DNA from: Aeromonas rivipollensis
GTDB taxonomy: Bacteria; Pseudomonadota; Gammaproteobacteria; Enterobacterales; Aeromonadaceae
Reading direction: 5' to 3'
Assembly (NCBI RefSeq): GCF_037811135.1
Contig: NZ_CP149130.1
Span: 3,158,501-3,222,500, forward strand
DNA: 64,000 nt
In this document: positions 45,056-53,201 of the stretch, in pieces
Layout: each line of letters opens with the position of its first letter
Position numbering within the stretch: position 1 is the stretch's first letter
Position numbers and translations under genes: made by a program
The notes under the pieces: model-generated
What the model was told of the DNA's origin: nothing
The model's input: the letters and a program-made list of their open reading frames with translations, nothing else
Database searches by the model: none

Positions 45056-47158
45056 CTAGCCCTGTCCCACCGCACTGACGATGCGGATCTGCTTGTCATC
45101 AGGCACTTCCTGATAAGACAGGACGCGTAATCCAGGAATGGCATTCTTGACAAATTTCGCCAGGGTATTGCGCAATATCCCCGATGTCAGAAGCACGGCC
45201 GGCTGGCCTTCCAGTTCTTGTCGTTGAGTGGCTTCCACCAGGGAGCGCTGCATCCGCTCCGCCAGTCCCGGTTCTATACCGGCGCCATCTCCCCCACCTG
45301 CTTGCAGGGATTGATGCAATATGCGTTCCAGTTCTGGTGAAAGGGTGATCACCGGCAGCTCGGGCTCGGGGCCGGCAATCTCCTGCACTATCAGCCTGCG
45401 CAGGGCGATACGGCAGGCGGCGGTCAGCACTTCCGGGTCCGGACTGCGTGGCGCATATTCCACGAGGGTCTGCAGGATAGTGCGCATATCGCGAATTGGC
45501 ACGCCTTCATTGAGGAGATTTTGCAATACCTTGACCAGGTTGCCCATGCTGATCACCTCGGGAACCAACCCTTCCACCAGCTTGCTCTGATGCTTCCCTA
45601 TCATGTCCAGCAGTTGCTGCACCTCGTCGTGACCCAGCAGCAAGGCGGCATGGTTGGAGAGGATCTGGCTCAGGTGGGTGGCCACGACGGTGGCCGCGTC
45701 CACCACTGTGTAACCCAGGGTCTGGGCCTGGGAGACCTGCTCCTTGGCGACCCAGACAGCTTCCAGTCCGAACGCGGGGTCCTGGGTCGCTATGCCCTGG
45801 ATCTGGCCGAACACCTGGCCCGGGTTGATGGCCATCTCCTTGTCGTGATAGACGGTGGCCTCGCCGGTACTCACCCCCATCAGGGTGATACGGTACTGAT
45901 TGGGGGCGAGATCCAGGTTGTCGCGGATATGCACCGCAGGCACCAGGAAGCCGAACTCCTGGGAGAGCTTCTTGCGCACCCCCTTGATCCGGTTGAGCAG
46001 CTCGCCCCCCTGGTTCTTGTCAACCAGCGGGATGAGCTGATAGCCCACCTCCAGGCCGATGATGTCCACCGGCATGACGTCGTCCCAGCTCAGGTCCTTC
46101 TGCTCCAGCGGGGCATCGCCCTGGGCCGGCAAGAGTTCACCGCTCGCCACCCTGGCCTTGTTCAGTTTCTCCCGGCGCAGCAGCCACCAGGCCCCCACCG
46201 CCGCCACGGCCCCCAGACTCAGGAAGGCCAGGTGCGGCATGCCGGGCACGCTGCCCATCATCAGCAGTATGCCGGCGGAGATCACCAGCGCCTTGGGGTT
46301 CTCGAACAGCTGGCCGAGCACGGCCGTGCCCATGTCCTGATCGGTATTTTGACGGGTGACTATGATGGCGGCGGCGATGGAGAGCAGCAGTGAGGGTATC
46401 TGGGCCACCAGGCCGTCACCTATGGCGAGCAGGGTGTAGATCTCTGCCGCTTCGCCGAAGCTGAGCTGGTGCTGCATCATGCCGATGATGAAACCACCGA
46501 TGATGTTGATGAAGAGGATCATGATGCCGGCGACGGCATCCCCCTTCACGAATTTGGAGGCACCGTCCATGGAGCCGTAGAAGTCAGCTTCCTGGGTCAC
46601 GTCCTGACGGCGCTTCTTGGCCTCTTCCTGGTTGATGAGACCGGCGTTCAGGTCCGCATCTATGGCCATCTGCTTGCCGGGCATGGCATCCAGGGTGAAG
46701 CGGGCGCTCACCTCCGAGATCCGGCCCGCACCCTTGGTGACCACCACGAAGTTGATGATCACCAGGATCATGAAGACGATGATGCCCACCGCATAGTTGC
46801 CGCCGATCACCACGTTGCCGAAGGCCTCGATCACATGGCCCGCCGCCGCGCTGCCGTTGTGGCCTTCCAGCAGCACCACCCGGGTGGAGGCGACGTTGAG
46901 CGCGAGCCGCAGCAGGGTCGCTATCAGCAGGACTGTGGGGAAGGCGGCAAACTCCAGCGGCCGACGGGTATAGACGGCCACCAGCAGCACCACTATGGAG
47001 AGGGCGATGTTGAAGGAGAACAGGATATCCAGCATCAGGGGCGGTATGGGGAGTACCACCATGCCGAGAGAGGCGAGCACCAGCAGCGGGGTCCCTATCC
47101 CCTTGCTGAGCAACCATCTGTACTCTTTGAAACGGCTCACTCCAGCCTTGAATCCCAT
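45056..47158 (-). CDS. flhA: flagellar export gate protein FlhA
   Basis: Forms the nonameric ring of the flagellar type III export gate. The 700-residue protein has about eight membrane segments in the first 330 residues, including the FHIPEP-family stretch DAMPGKQMAIDADLNAGLIN, and a cytoplasmic C-terminal half (from about 370) that docks chaperone-substrate complexes. The ATG at 47158 matches the family length; the frame is open 14 codons further but lacks a ribosome site. A sigma-54 promoter lies 36-54 bases upstream, so it heads the flhAFG-fliA-che transcript. Confidence 0.95.
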   Translation of the reverse strand: MGFKAGVSRFKEYRWLLSKGIGTPLLVLASLGMVVLPIPPLMLDILFSFNIALSIVVLLVAVYTRRPLEFAAFPTVLLIATLLRLALNVASTRVVLLEGHNGSAAAGHVIEAFGNVVIGGNYAVGIIVFMILVIINFVVVTKGAGRISEVSARFTLDAMPGKQMAIDADLNAGLINQEEAKKRRQDVTQEADFYGSMDGASKFVKGDAVAGIMILFINIIGGFIIGMMQHQLSFGEAAEIYTLLAIGDGLVAQIPSLLLSIAAAIIVTRQNTDQDMGTAVLGQLFENPKALVISAGILLMMGSVPGMPHLAFLSLGAVAAVGAWWLLRREKLNKARVASGELLPAQGDAPLEQKDLSWDDVMPVDIIGLEVGYQLIPLVDKNQGGELLNRIKGVRKKLSQEFGFLVPAVHIRDNLDLAPNQYRITLMGVSTGEATVYHDKEMAINPGQVFGQIQGIATQDPAFGLEAVWVAKEQVSQAQTLGYTVVDAATVVATHLSQILSNHAALLLGHDEVQQLLDMIGKHQSKLVEGLVPEVISMGNLVKVLQNLLNEGVPIRDMRTILQTLVEYAPRSPDPEVLTAACRIALRRLIVQEIAGPEPELPVITLSPELERILHQSLQAGGGDGAGIEPGLAERMQRSLVEATQRQELEGQPAVLLTSGILRNTLAKFVKNAIPGLRVLSYQEVPDDKQIRIVSAVGQG

Positions 47159-47193
47159 CGTTCTTCTCGATTTACAACTGCCGATGCCGAATG

Positions 47194-47212
47194 AAAGCAA
47201 ATATCAAGCCAA
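47194..47212 (-). promoter_or_regulatory. sigma-54 promoter of flhA
   Basis: On the minus strand TTGGCTTGATATTTGCTTT gives GG-N10-GC with a good -24/-12 match (TGGC-N8-TTGC). The expected start of transcription is near 47185, about 27 bases before flhA. It lies in the 307-base gap between flhB and flhA, which otherwise holds the 75-bp repeats. Confidence 0.75.
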
Positions 47213-47317
47213 TTACTCAAGCAATTGATTTGTTAGGATTTTATTTTGATGCTGTCAGAAGTCCGTCGGAGGACAGGTTCGGGTAGCTTGATGGCAAACA
47301 GGGCGGAGTGCGGGGGT

Positions 47318-47510
47318 TCTTAGGATATTCCGACGGAACATGGTGGACAGCTCTCTGGCGGTGGAGACAGCCAACGCCTCAGAGCACAGACTGCTTGCAA
47401 TAGTCCGGCGGCATAGTGGACAGACCTTGGCGGTGGAGACGGCCAACCTCTCCCAAAACACCGGGCTACTTGCGATATTCCGGTGGAATGGGCAGATCCC
47501 TGGCGACCGG
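47318..47510. repeat. 72-75-bp tandem repeat derived from the flhB 3' end
   Basis: The stretch GATATTCCGACGGAACATGG (from 47324) recurs as CAATAGTCCGGCGGCATAGT (from 47398) and as GATATTCCGGTGGAATGGGC (from 47474), the last being the final codons of flhB. GGCGGTGGAGAC at 47357 and 47429 shows the same period. About 2.5 copies. Confidence 0.88.
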
Positions 47511-48596
47511 GGTCGGGCGGCGGCCACGGCCACGGCGGAACTTCTTGAGCTGATAGACATAAGCCAGCACCTGGGCCACGGCGGCAAAGAGTCCCTCGGG
47601 GATCTCCTGGCCAATCTCGGTGGCGTGGTAGATGGCCCGGGTCAGGGGCGGCGAGGACATCACCGGGATGTCGTACTCCCGCGCAATCTCCCTGATCTTC
47701 ATCGCCACCTCGTCCACCCCCTTGGCCAGCACCTTGGGGGCGGCGCCTGGCTTGCCCGCGTCGTATTTCAGGGCCACTGAGTAGTGGGTCGGGTTGGTGA
47801 TGATGACGTCCGCCTTGGGCACATCCCCCATCATGCGGCGCATCGCCATCTGCATCTGCAACTGGCGGATCTTGCCCTTTACCTCGGGCTTGCCCTCGCT
47901 GTCCCTGAACTCGTCCTTGATCTCCTGCTTGGTCATCTTGAGCTGGCGATTGTGGTTCCAGGTCTGGAAGGGCACGTCGATGGCGACTATAGGGATCAGG
48001 GCGCAGCAGAGGATGATCAGCATCCACAGCAGCAGGTCCAGGGCGTCTATGATGCCGCCGGGGAAGCCCTCGAGAGAGAGATTGAGCAGGTGATTGAACT
48101 GGCTCGACAGCATCCACCAGGCGAACAGGCTGATGAACACCACCTTGGCGATGGACTTGACGAGCTCCACCAGGGACTGCACCCCGAACATCCTCTTCAA
48201 CCCACTCAAGGGGCTCAGCTTGCTCCACTTGGGCAGCATGGCCTCGGAGGAGAAGTTCATCCCCCCCAGCAGGGTGTTGCCCACGAAGGCGGCTATGGTC
48301 ACCAGCAGGAACAGCAGGCCGAGGGGCTGCAGCAACTCCCACAGCAGGGTGGGCAGCATGACCCCCATGGCGTTGGGATCGAAAGCCTGATCCCGGTCCA
48401 GGGTAAAGCCCATGGTGAGCACCTTGACCATGGCGCCAGCCAGGCTCTCCTTGATCATCAGCAAGCCAAACACGGTCGCCAGCAGGACGCTGGCGGTACC
48501 CAGCTCCTTGGATCGTGCAATCTGCCCTTTTTCCCGGGCCTGTTGCAGTCGTTTGCCCGTGGGTTGTTCTGTGCGTTCCTGATCGGTATCAGCCAT
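47466..48596 (-). CDS. flhB: flagellar export switch protein FlhB
   Basis: Export-gate protein that switches substrate from hook to filament type after self-cleavage. The 376-residue protein has four membrane segments in the first 210 residues and the autocleavage motif NPTH in VIITNPTHYSVALKYD. The start ADTDQERTEQPTGKR is typical. Both its 5' and 3' ends are copied in neighbouring tandem repeats. Its ATG lies within ATGGCTGA, overlapping the stop of the bridging ORF. Confidence 0.96.
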   Translation of the reverse strand: MADTDQERTEQPTGKRLQQAREKGQIARSKELGTASVLLATVFGLLMIKESLAGAMVKVLTMGFTLDRDQAFDPNAMGVMLPTLLWELLQPLGLLFLLVTIAAFVGNTLLGGMNFSSEAMLPKWSKLSPLSGLKRMFGVQSLVELVKSIAKVVFISLFAWWMLSSQFNHLLNLSLEGFPGGIIDALDLLLWMLIILCCALIPIVAIDVPFQTWNHNRQLKMTKQEIKDEFRDSEGKPEVKGKIRQLQMQMAMRRMMGDVPKADVIITNPTHYSVALKYDAGKPGAAPKVLAKGVDEVAMKIREIAREYDIPVMSSPPLTRAIYHATEIGQEIPEGLFAAVAQVLAYVYQLKKFRRGRGRRPTPVARDLPIPPEYRK

Positions 48597-48831
48597 GCTG
48601 ACCCCCGACTGACTGGCCGTTGTAGATCAGCCAGCCGATAGCATGGCCTGGTTGTTCGGTGCCATTGACCCGATCGGTATCAATGACATGCAGTCCCCCG
48701 ACTGGCTGGCCGCTGTAGATCAGCCAGCCGATAGCATGACCTGGTTGTTCGGTGCCATTGACCTGATCGGTATCAATGACATGCAGTCTCCCGACTGGCT
48801 GGCAGCTGTCGATCAGACCGGTATCAGCCAT
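48589..48831 (-). CDS. bridging ORF between fliR and flhB, repeat-encoded
   Basis: An 80-codon frame that begins MADTGLIDSCQPVG and then holds two 31-residue repeats (VIDTD-VNGTEQPGHAIGW...). Its ATG overlaps the fliR stop and its stop overlaps the flhB ATG, both within the same eight bases ATGGCTGA. A G-run (GGGGGG) precedes its start. The beginning is like FlhB (MADTDQ) and the repeats contain FlhB-like DTDQ/TEQP, so it is built from flhB sequence. Translation is plausible but the peptide need not have a function. Confidence 0.45.
   Translation of the reverse strand: MADTGLIDSCQPVGRLHVIDTDQVNGTEQPGHAIGWLIYSGQPVGGLHVIDTDRVNGTEQPGHAIGWLIYNGQSVGGQHG
48604..48820. repeat. 93-bp tandem repeat between fliR and flhB
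   Basis: CCCGACTGGCTGGCCGCTGTAGATCAGCC and neighbours recur with a period of 93 bases: CCCGACT at 48604, 48697 and 48790, GATCAGCCAGCCGATAGCATG at 48625 and 48718. The first two copies differ at only a few positions. Part of the unit resembles the start of flhB (minus strand GATACCGATC...ACCGAACAACC against GATACCGATCAGGAACGCACAGAACAACC). Confidence 0.95.
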
Positions 48832-49621
48832 TCTGCCCCCCCAGGCACTGGACCTTGATAAGCTCACAGCTGGTCTCCTGCACCCGCTCCCAGAGGGAGT
48901 CGAAGTGCCCCATGAAGCCACCTATGGTGAGCCAGAGGATGAACAGGCCCGACATCATGCTGACCGCAAAGCCGATGCTGAAGATGTTGAGCTGGGGGGC
49001 CGCCCGGGTCATGACCCCGAACGCGAAGTTGATGAGCAGCAGGGCGATGATGGCCGACAGCGCCATCACCAGGGAGGCCTGGTACATGACCCCGAGGAAA
49101 CTCACCAGGCTGCGGATGGCGGGCAGGCTGAGTCCGCTGTCCGAGACCGGCAGGGTCTCGAAGCTCAGCACCACCATCCTGATCATCAGGAGGTGGCCGT
49201 CCACCGCCAGAAACACCAGGGTCGCCAGCATCAGGTAGAACTGACCCACCACGGGAGCCGACTGGCCGTTCATGGGATCCACCAGGGTGGCGAAGCCCAG
49301 GCTGGTCTGCATGGCGATGATCTGGCCCGCCATCACGAAGCTTTCCAGCAGAAACTGGGTCATGAGGCCGAGGGCAACGCCGATGAGCAGCTGCTGCCCC
49401 AGCACCAGGAAGCTGCCGACGGAGAACAGCTCCACCTTGGGCATGGGGGGCAACAGGGGGGCGATGATGAAGGTGATGGCGAGCGCCAGCCCCATGCGAA
49501 CGTTCGCAGGAGCCAGCCGGCTGCCGAACACCGCCATCACCATCAGCAGGCTGCTCACCCGGGCAAGGGGCCAGAGCACGGACGCCAGCCACTCCATGAT
49601 CACCGCAGTGGTATAGCTCAT
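48824..49621 (-). CDS. fliR: flagellar export gate protein FliR
   Basis: Export-gate core protein of 265 residues with about six membrane segments. Recognised by GLALAITFIIAPLLPPMPKV, GLMTQFLLESFVMAGQIIAMQ and ALLLINFAFGVMTRAAPQLNIF. The last is the most conserved FliR stretch. Its start overlaps the stop of a 24-codon bridging ORF (ATGA), and its stop overlaps the next bridging ORF. Confidence 0.95.
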   Translation of the reverse strand: MSYTTAVIMEWLASVLWPLARVSSLLMVMAVFGSRLAPANVRMGLALAITFIIAPLLPPMPKVELFSVGSFLVLGQQLLIGVALGLMTQFLLESFVMAGQIIAMQTSLGFATLVDPMNGQSAPVVGQFYLMLATLVFLAVDGHLLMIRMVVLSFETLPVSDSGLSLPAIRSLVSFLGVMYQASLVMALSAIIALLLINFAFGVMTRAAPQLNIFSIGFAVSMMSGLFILWLTIGGFMGHFDSLWERVQETSCELIKVQCLGGQNG

Positions 49622-49692
49622 GCCGCCGCTACCGAAGCCATGGGACTGGTGGTCATCGGCAGCCTGATGGTCGCTAATGCCGGCACGGGCAT
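49618..49692 (-). CDS. 24-codon bridging ORF between fliQ and fliR
   Basis: A short frame (MPVPALATIRLPM...SVAAA) that starts in the fliQ stop (TGATG) and ends in the fliR start (ATGA), so that fliQ, this ORF and fliR overlap in series. No clear tandem repeat and no independent ribosome site are seen. It is listed because its overlaps match those of the repeat-encoded bridging ORFs. Confidence 0.3.
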   Translation of the reverse strand: MPVPALATIRLPMTTSPMASVAAA

Positions 49693-49961
49693 CAGCCGAC
49701 CACCTCGGGGATCTGGCTCACCATCAGCTGGAAGAAGTCCATCAGGCTCTGCAGGCCCCAGTGGGCGCCGGCCCCCAGGGCCAGCAGGGTGACGACGAGA
49801 CGGGGCAGGAAACTCAGGGTCTGTTCGTTGATGGAGGTGGCGGCCTGGAAGATGGCGACGACCAGCCCCACCATCAGGCTCGGCAGGATCACGGCACACA
49901 CCATTATGGTCACCAGCCAGAGCGCCTCACGGAATACGTCGACGAAGGTTTCCGGACTCAT
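49692..49961 (-). CDS. fliQ: flagellar export gate protein FliQ
   Basis: An 89-residue, two-helix export-gate protein. Both hydrophobic segments (about residues 16-38 and 52-74) and the FliQ stretch QAATSINEQTLSFLPRL are present. It lies 27 bases after fliP. Confidence 0.95.
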   Translation of the reverse strand: MSPETFVDVFREALWLVTIMVCAVILPSLMVGLVVAIFQAATSINEQTLSFLPRLVVTLLALGAGAHWGLQSLMDFFQLMVSQIPEVVG

Positions 49962-49988
49962 CTTATCGGCTCCTTTCCATTGAACGGC

Positions 49989-50744
49989 TTACCCCGCCCC
50001 CAGCCCGAAGCTGGTCGCGAGCGACCCCAGGATCAGGTTCCAGCCGTCCACCATGACGAACAGCATCAGCTTGAACGGCAGGGAGACCAGCATTGGAGAC
50101 AACATCATCATCCCCATGGCCATCAGTATGCTGGCCACCACCAGATCGATGACCAAGAAGGGCAGAAACAGCATGAAGCCTATCTGGAAGGCGGTCTTGA
50201 GCTCGCTGGTGACGAAGGCCGGGATCAGCACCCGCAGCGGCACATCCGCCGGCTCGGCCACCTGCACGTTCGCTATCTCCATGAAGGTGTTGAGATCCTT
50301 GACCCGGGTCTGGGCCAGCATGAACTGGTGGATGGGCAGCTCGGCCTTCTCCAGCGCCTCCTTGGGCCCTATGGTCTCCGCCAGATAGGGCTGCAGCGCC
50401 TCCTCGTTGATGCGATCCAGCACCGGCGACATGATGAAGAAGGACATGAAGAGGGCGATGCCGATCAGCACCTGGTTGGACGGGCTCTGCTGCAGGCCTA
50501 TGGCCTGTCTGAGGATCCCGAGCACCACTATGATCCGGGTGAAGGAGGTCATCATGATGACAATGGCCGGCAGGAAGGAGAGCGCGGTCATCAGCGCCAG
50601 CACCTGCAGGGTCAGGCTGTACTCCTGACTGCCATCCGCCATGGTCTTGACGGTCAGCGCCGACATGCCGTCCTGGGCCATCGCCAGGGGCGACAGCAGC
50701 ACGGACAACAGGCCCAGGCACCCGATCCAGTTAACTTTTTTCAT
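49989..50744 (-). CDS. fliP: flagellar export gate protein FliP
   Basis: Export-gate protein with a cleavable signal peptide (about residues 1-23, [12 protein letters not shown]) and four membrane segments, 251 residues. Family signatures [23 protein letters not shown] and the C-terminal [21 protein letters not shown] are present. It starts 14 bases inside the end of fliO. Confidence 0.96.
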   Translation of the reverse strand: MKKVNWIGCLGLLSVLLSPLAMAQDGMSALTVKTMADGSQEYSLTLQVLALMTALSFLPAIVIMMTSFTRIIVVLGILRQAIGLQQSPSNQVLIGIALFMSFFIMSPVLDRINEEALQPYLAETIGPKEALEKAELPIHQFMLAQTRVKDLNTFMEIANVQVAEPADVPLRVLIPAFVTSELKTAFQIGFMLFLPFLVIDLVVASILMAMGMMMLSPMLVSLPFKLMLFVMVDGWNLILGSLATSFGLGAG

Positions 50745-51114
50745 GCTTGCCCATCAATTTGCCGAGCTGCTGGGAGAAGGCCTGGGGCTGACGCTCGTCC
50801 AGTGGCTCTTCCAGGCGATAGAGGAAGTTGACCTGCTGGGGCGTCACCCCGATGAGCAGCTGTTGCTCGCCCACCTTGACCACCATCAGCTTCTCCTTGT
50901 ACCCGAGCGGCAGGGTGGCGATGACCTTCATCTGGCCGCCCCCCATCACCTGGGTGAGCTTGCTCTTCTTGAGCAGGAAGCCCAGCACCAGGATGAGGCC
51001 GATCACCATCAGGCTGGAGAGCAGCCAGGAGGTGATGCTGGGGGGAGTGGCGCCAGCCCCCGGGTTGGCCAGTGTGGGGACGGCGAACAACAACAGGGCG
51101 ATGGCACGAATCAT
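50731..51114 (-). CDS. fliO: flagellar assembly protein FliO
   Basis: Membrane protein that helps FliP assemble. The 127-residue protein has an N-terminal signal-like segment, a membrane helix (about residues 29-48, [19 protein letters not shown]) and the cytoplasmic SH3-like part [20 protein letters not shown]. Overlaps fliN by four bases and fliP by 14. Confidence 0.93.
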   Translation of the reverse strand: MIRAIALLLFAVPTLANPGAGATPPSITSWLLSSLMVIGLILVLGFLLKKSKLTQVMGGGQMKVIATLPLGYKEKLMVVKVGEQQLLIGVTPQQVNFLYRLEEPLDERQPQAFSQQLGKLMGKHEKS

Positions 51115-51506
51115 TTGAGCTTCTTGATCCGTTCAATCTGGCTGATGACATCGGTCAGGCGAATACCGAACTTGTCGTTCACCACCACCACCTCGCCGTG
51201 GGCGATCAGGGTGCCGTTGACCAGCACGTCCAGGGGCTCGCCCGCCACCCGATCCAGCTCCACGACAGAGCCCTGGTTCAGCTGCAGCAGGTTGCGGATG
51301 CTGATCTGGCTGCGCCCCACCTCCATGGCGATGGTCACCGGAATATCCAGAATGGTGTCCAGCTTGCGCCGCTCCTCGGCACTGATGGGGGCGTCGTCCT
51401 TCAGCTCTTCCAGGGGGGCAGGCTTGGCCTCGGCCGTCACCTGCTCTTCCAGCGCGGCAGCCCAGGCGTCAGCCATCAGATCCTGCTCGTCATCGGTTCC
51501 GCTCAT
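51111..51506 (-). CDS. fliN: flagellar switch protein FliN
   Basis: C-ring protein that, with FliM, binds CheY-P and forms the base of the rotor. The 131-residue product has an acidic N-terminal stretch and the SpoA domain: LDTILDIPVTIAMEVGRSQI, GSVVELDRVAGEPLDVLVNG. ATG 51506 has GAGGA eight bases upstream; the TTG two codons earlier is too close. Confidence 0.95.
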   Translation of the reverse strand: MSGTDDEQDLMADAWAAALEEQVTAEAKPAPLEELKDDAPISAEERRKLDTILDIPVTIAMEVGRSQISIRNLLQLNQGSVVELDRVAGEPLDVLVNGTLIAHGEVVVVNDKFGIRLTDVISQIERIKKLK

Positions 51507-51556
51507 CTTCAATTCCTCATGCTGCTTCGTGACCCAGGTCGCAGGCGACGGGTCTA

Positions 51557-52627
51557 TTAGGGCTGTTTATCGGCGATGCTGCGTTCGAGCTCTTCCAGCT
51601 CGGCCTCGCCATCGATGCGCACGCCCCCCCGGGTCACCAGATGCATCTCTGTCTTGACTCCGTCAGGGCGCTTGATTTTGTCCACTATCTTGAGCGCCAC
51701 GTTCTCCTTGGTGCGCCCCATCTTGGCGTGGAAGGTGGGCAGGTCCTCCACGAAGACCAGCAGGTTCTCCGGCATCTCCACCGGGATGATGTCGCCGGGT
51801 TGCAGCTCCATCAGCTCGCGCAGGGAGAGCTCTGTCTCCAGCAGCTTGGCCTTGAGTTCCACCTTGACGTCCATGATTTCGTCACGCAGGGCCTTGCTCC
51901 AGCGCACGTCTGTGTCGCCCTTGTCACTCTGCACCCCGGCATCCAGCAGCTCGCGGATGGGCTCCAGCATGGAGTAGGGCATGGCCACGTGGAAGTCGCC
52001 GCCACCGCCATCGAGCTCGATGTGGAAGGAGCTCACCACTATCACCTCGGTGGGGCTGACGATGTTCGCCATGGCCGGGTTCACCTCGGAGTCGAGGTAC
52101 TCGAAGCCGACATCCATCACCGGCGCCCAGGCATCCTTGTAGTCCTCGAACACCAGCTTGAGCAGCATCTGGATGATGCGCCGCTCGGTGGGGGTGAACT
52201 CGCGCCCCTCGATCTTGGCGTGATAGCGGCCGTCGCCGCCGAAGAAGTTCTCCACCAGTATGAAGACGAGACGCGCCTCCATGGTGATGAGTGCCGTCCC
52301 CTTGAGGGGGCGGAAGCGCACCATGTTCAGGCTGGTCGGCACGAACAGGGTGTGCACGTATTCGCCGAACTTGAGCATCTGCACGCCGTTGATCGACACC
52401 TCGGCGGTGCGCCGCATCATGTTGAACAGGCTGATGCGCATGTGACGGGCGAACCGCTCGTTCACCAGCTCCAGGGTCGGCATGCGGCCACGGACGATGC
52501 GGTCCTGGGAGGAAAAGTCAAACTGGGCGATACCGGGATCCCCGGCCGCCCCTAGCTCTTCCTCTTCGACATCATCGACACCGTGCAGCAGGGCATCAAT
52601 TTCGTCCTGACTTAACAGATCGCTCAC
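51557..52627 (-). CDS. fliM: flagellar switch protein FliM
   Basis: C-ring protein of 356 residues. The N-terminal CheY-P binding peptide is LLSQDEIDALL (residues 4-14). The middle domain carries LELVNERFARHMRISLFNMM, EGREFTPTERRIIQML and the loop DVGFEYLDSEVNPAMANIV; the C-terminal SpoA domain ends in DGEAELEELERS. Start is GTG 52627 with AAGGTG eight bases upstream. Confidence 0.96.
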   Translation of the reverse strand: MSDLLSQDEIDALLHGVDDVEEEELGAAGDPGIAQFDFSSQDRIVRGRMPTLELVNERFARHMRISLFNMMRRTAEVSINGVQMLKFGEYVHTLFVPTSLNMVRFRPLKGTALITMEARLVFILVENFFGGDGRYHAKIEGREFTPTERRIIQMLLKLVFEDYKDAWAPVMDVGFEYLDSEVNPAMANIVSPTEVIVVSSFHIELDGGGGDFHVAMPYSMLEPIRELLDAGVQSDKGDTDVRWSKALRDEIMDVKVELKAKLLETELSLRELMELQPGDIIPVEMPENLLVFVEDLPTFHAKMGRTKENVALKIVDKIKRPDGVKTEMHLVTRGGVRIDGEAELEELERSIADKQP

Positions 52628-52637
52628 GCTTCACCTT

Positions 52638-53144
52638 TCATTGCATGACAAAGCCGGTAAACAGCACTTGTTCTATTACGGGGGAAGAGACCAGATCCTT
52701 GAGGACCCGGCGACACTCTTCCAATGAATCCTGACGCAGCTTCTCCTTGCCCTCGAAGGTCATCAGCTGCTCGGCGGTGGCCGCGCTGAAGACCCGCAGC
52801 AGGGTCCCTTCGATCAGGGGAATATTCTGTTTGGCCAGGGTCTCGTCAGCGGCCCCGCGCACCATCAGCTGGATCTTGATCTGCACCAGCCGATCCCGCT
52901 GCCCGCCTGCCACATTGAACACGAAGGGACGCGGCATGCCCACATAGAGGGAGGGTTGGGGCGCACTGGCTTCGGGCTTGGCCTCGGCCGTGTCGGCCGC
53001 CGGTTCGTCGGAACCTGCAAACATGAACCAGGCACCGGCCCCGCCGCCACCCAGAAGGATGACGACCAGGGCGACTATCATGATCAGCTTCTTTTTCTTG
53101 GCCGCCGCCGGGTCCTTCAGCGTCAGTTCGTTATCGTCTGCCAT
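52638..53144 (-). CDS. fliL: flagellar basal-body protein FliL
   Basis: Single-pass inner-membrane protein that supports the stator at high load. The 168-residue protein has a cytoplasmic N-terminus (NELTLKDPAAAKKKK), a membrane helix (about residues 19-40) and a periplasmic SPFH-like domain with LVQIKIQLMVRGAADE. Ten bases separate it from fliM. Confidence 0.94.
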   Translation of the reverse strand: MADDNELTLKDPAAAKKKKLIMIVALVVILLGGGGAGAWFMFAGSDEPAADTAEAKPEASAPQPSLYVGMPRPFVFNVAGGQRDRLVQIKIQLMVRGAADETLAKQNIPLIEGTLLRVFSAATAEQLMTFEGKEKLRQDSLEECRRVLKDLVSSPVIEQVLFTGFVMQ

Positions 53145-53201
53145 CCCTTGTCCACCCTAGTCTCAAACTTGTTCGGTATCATAAACTTACTCGGGCAGGC
53201 A

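Noticed and set aside
47255..47614. A 119-codon frame running through the flhB 3' end and the repeats after it
   Set aside because: It is in a different frame from flhB, begins inside it and has no ribosome site; the repeats explain why it stays open.
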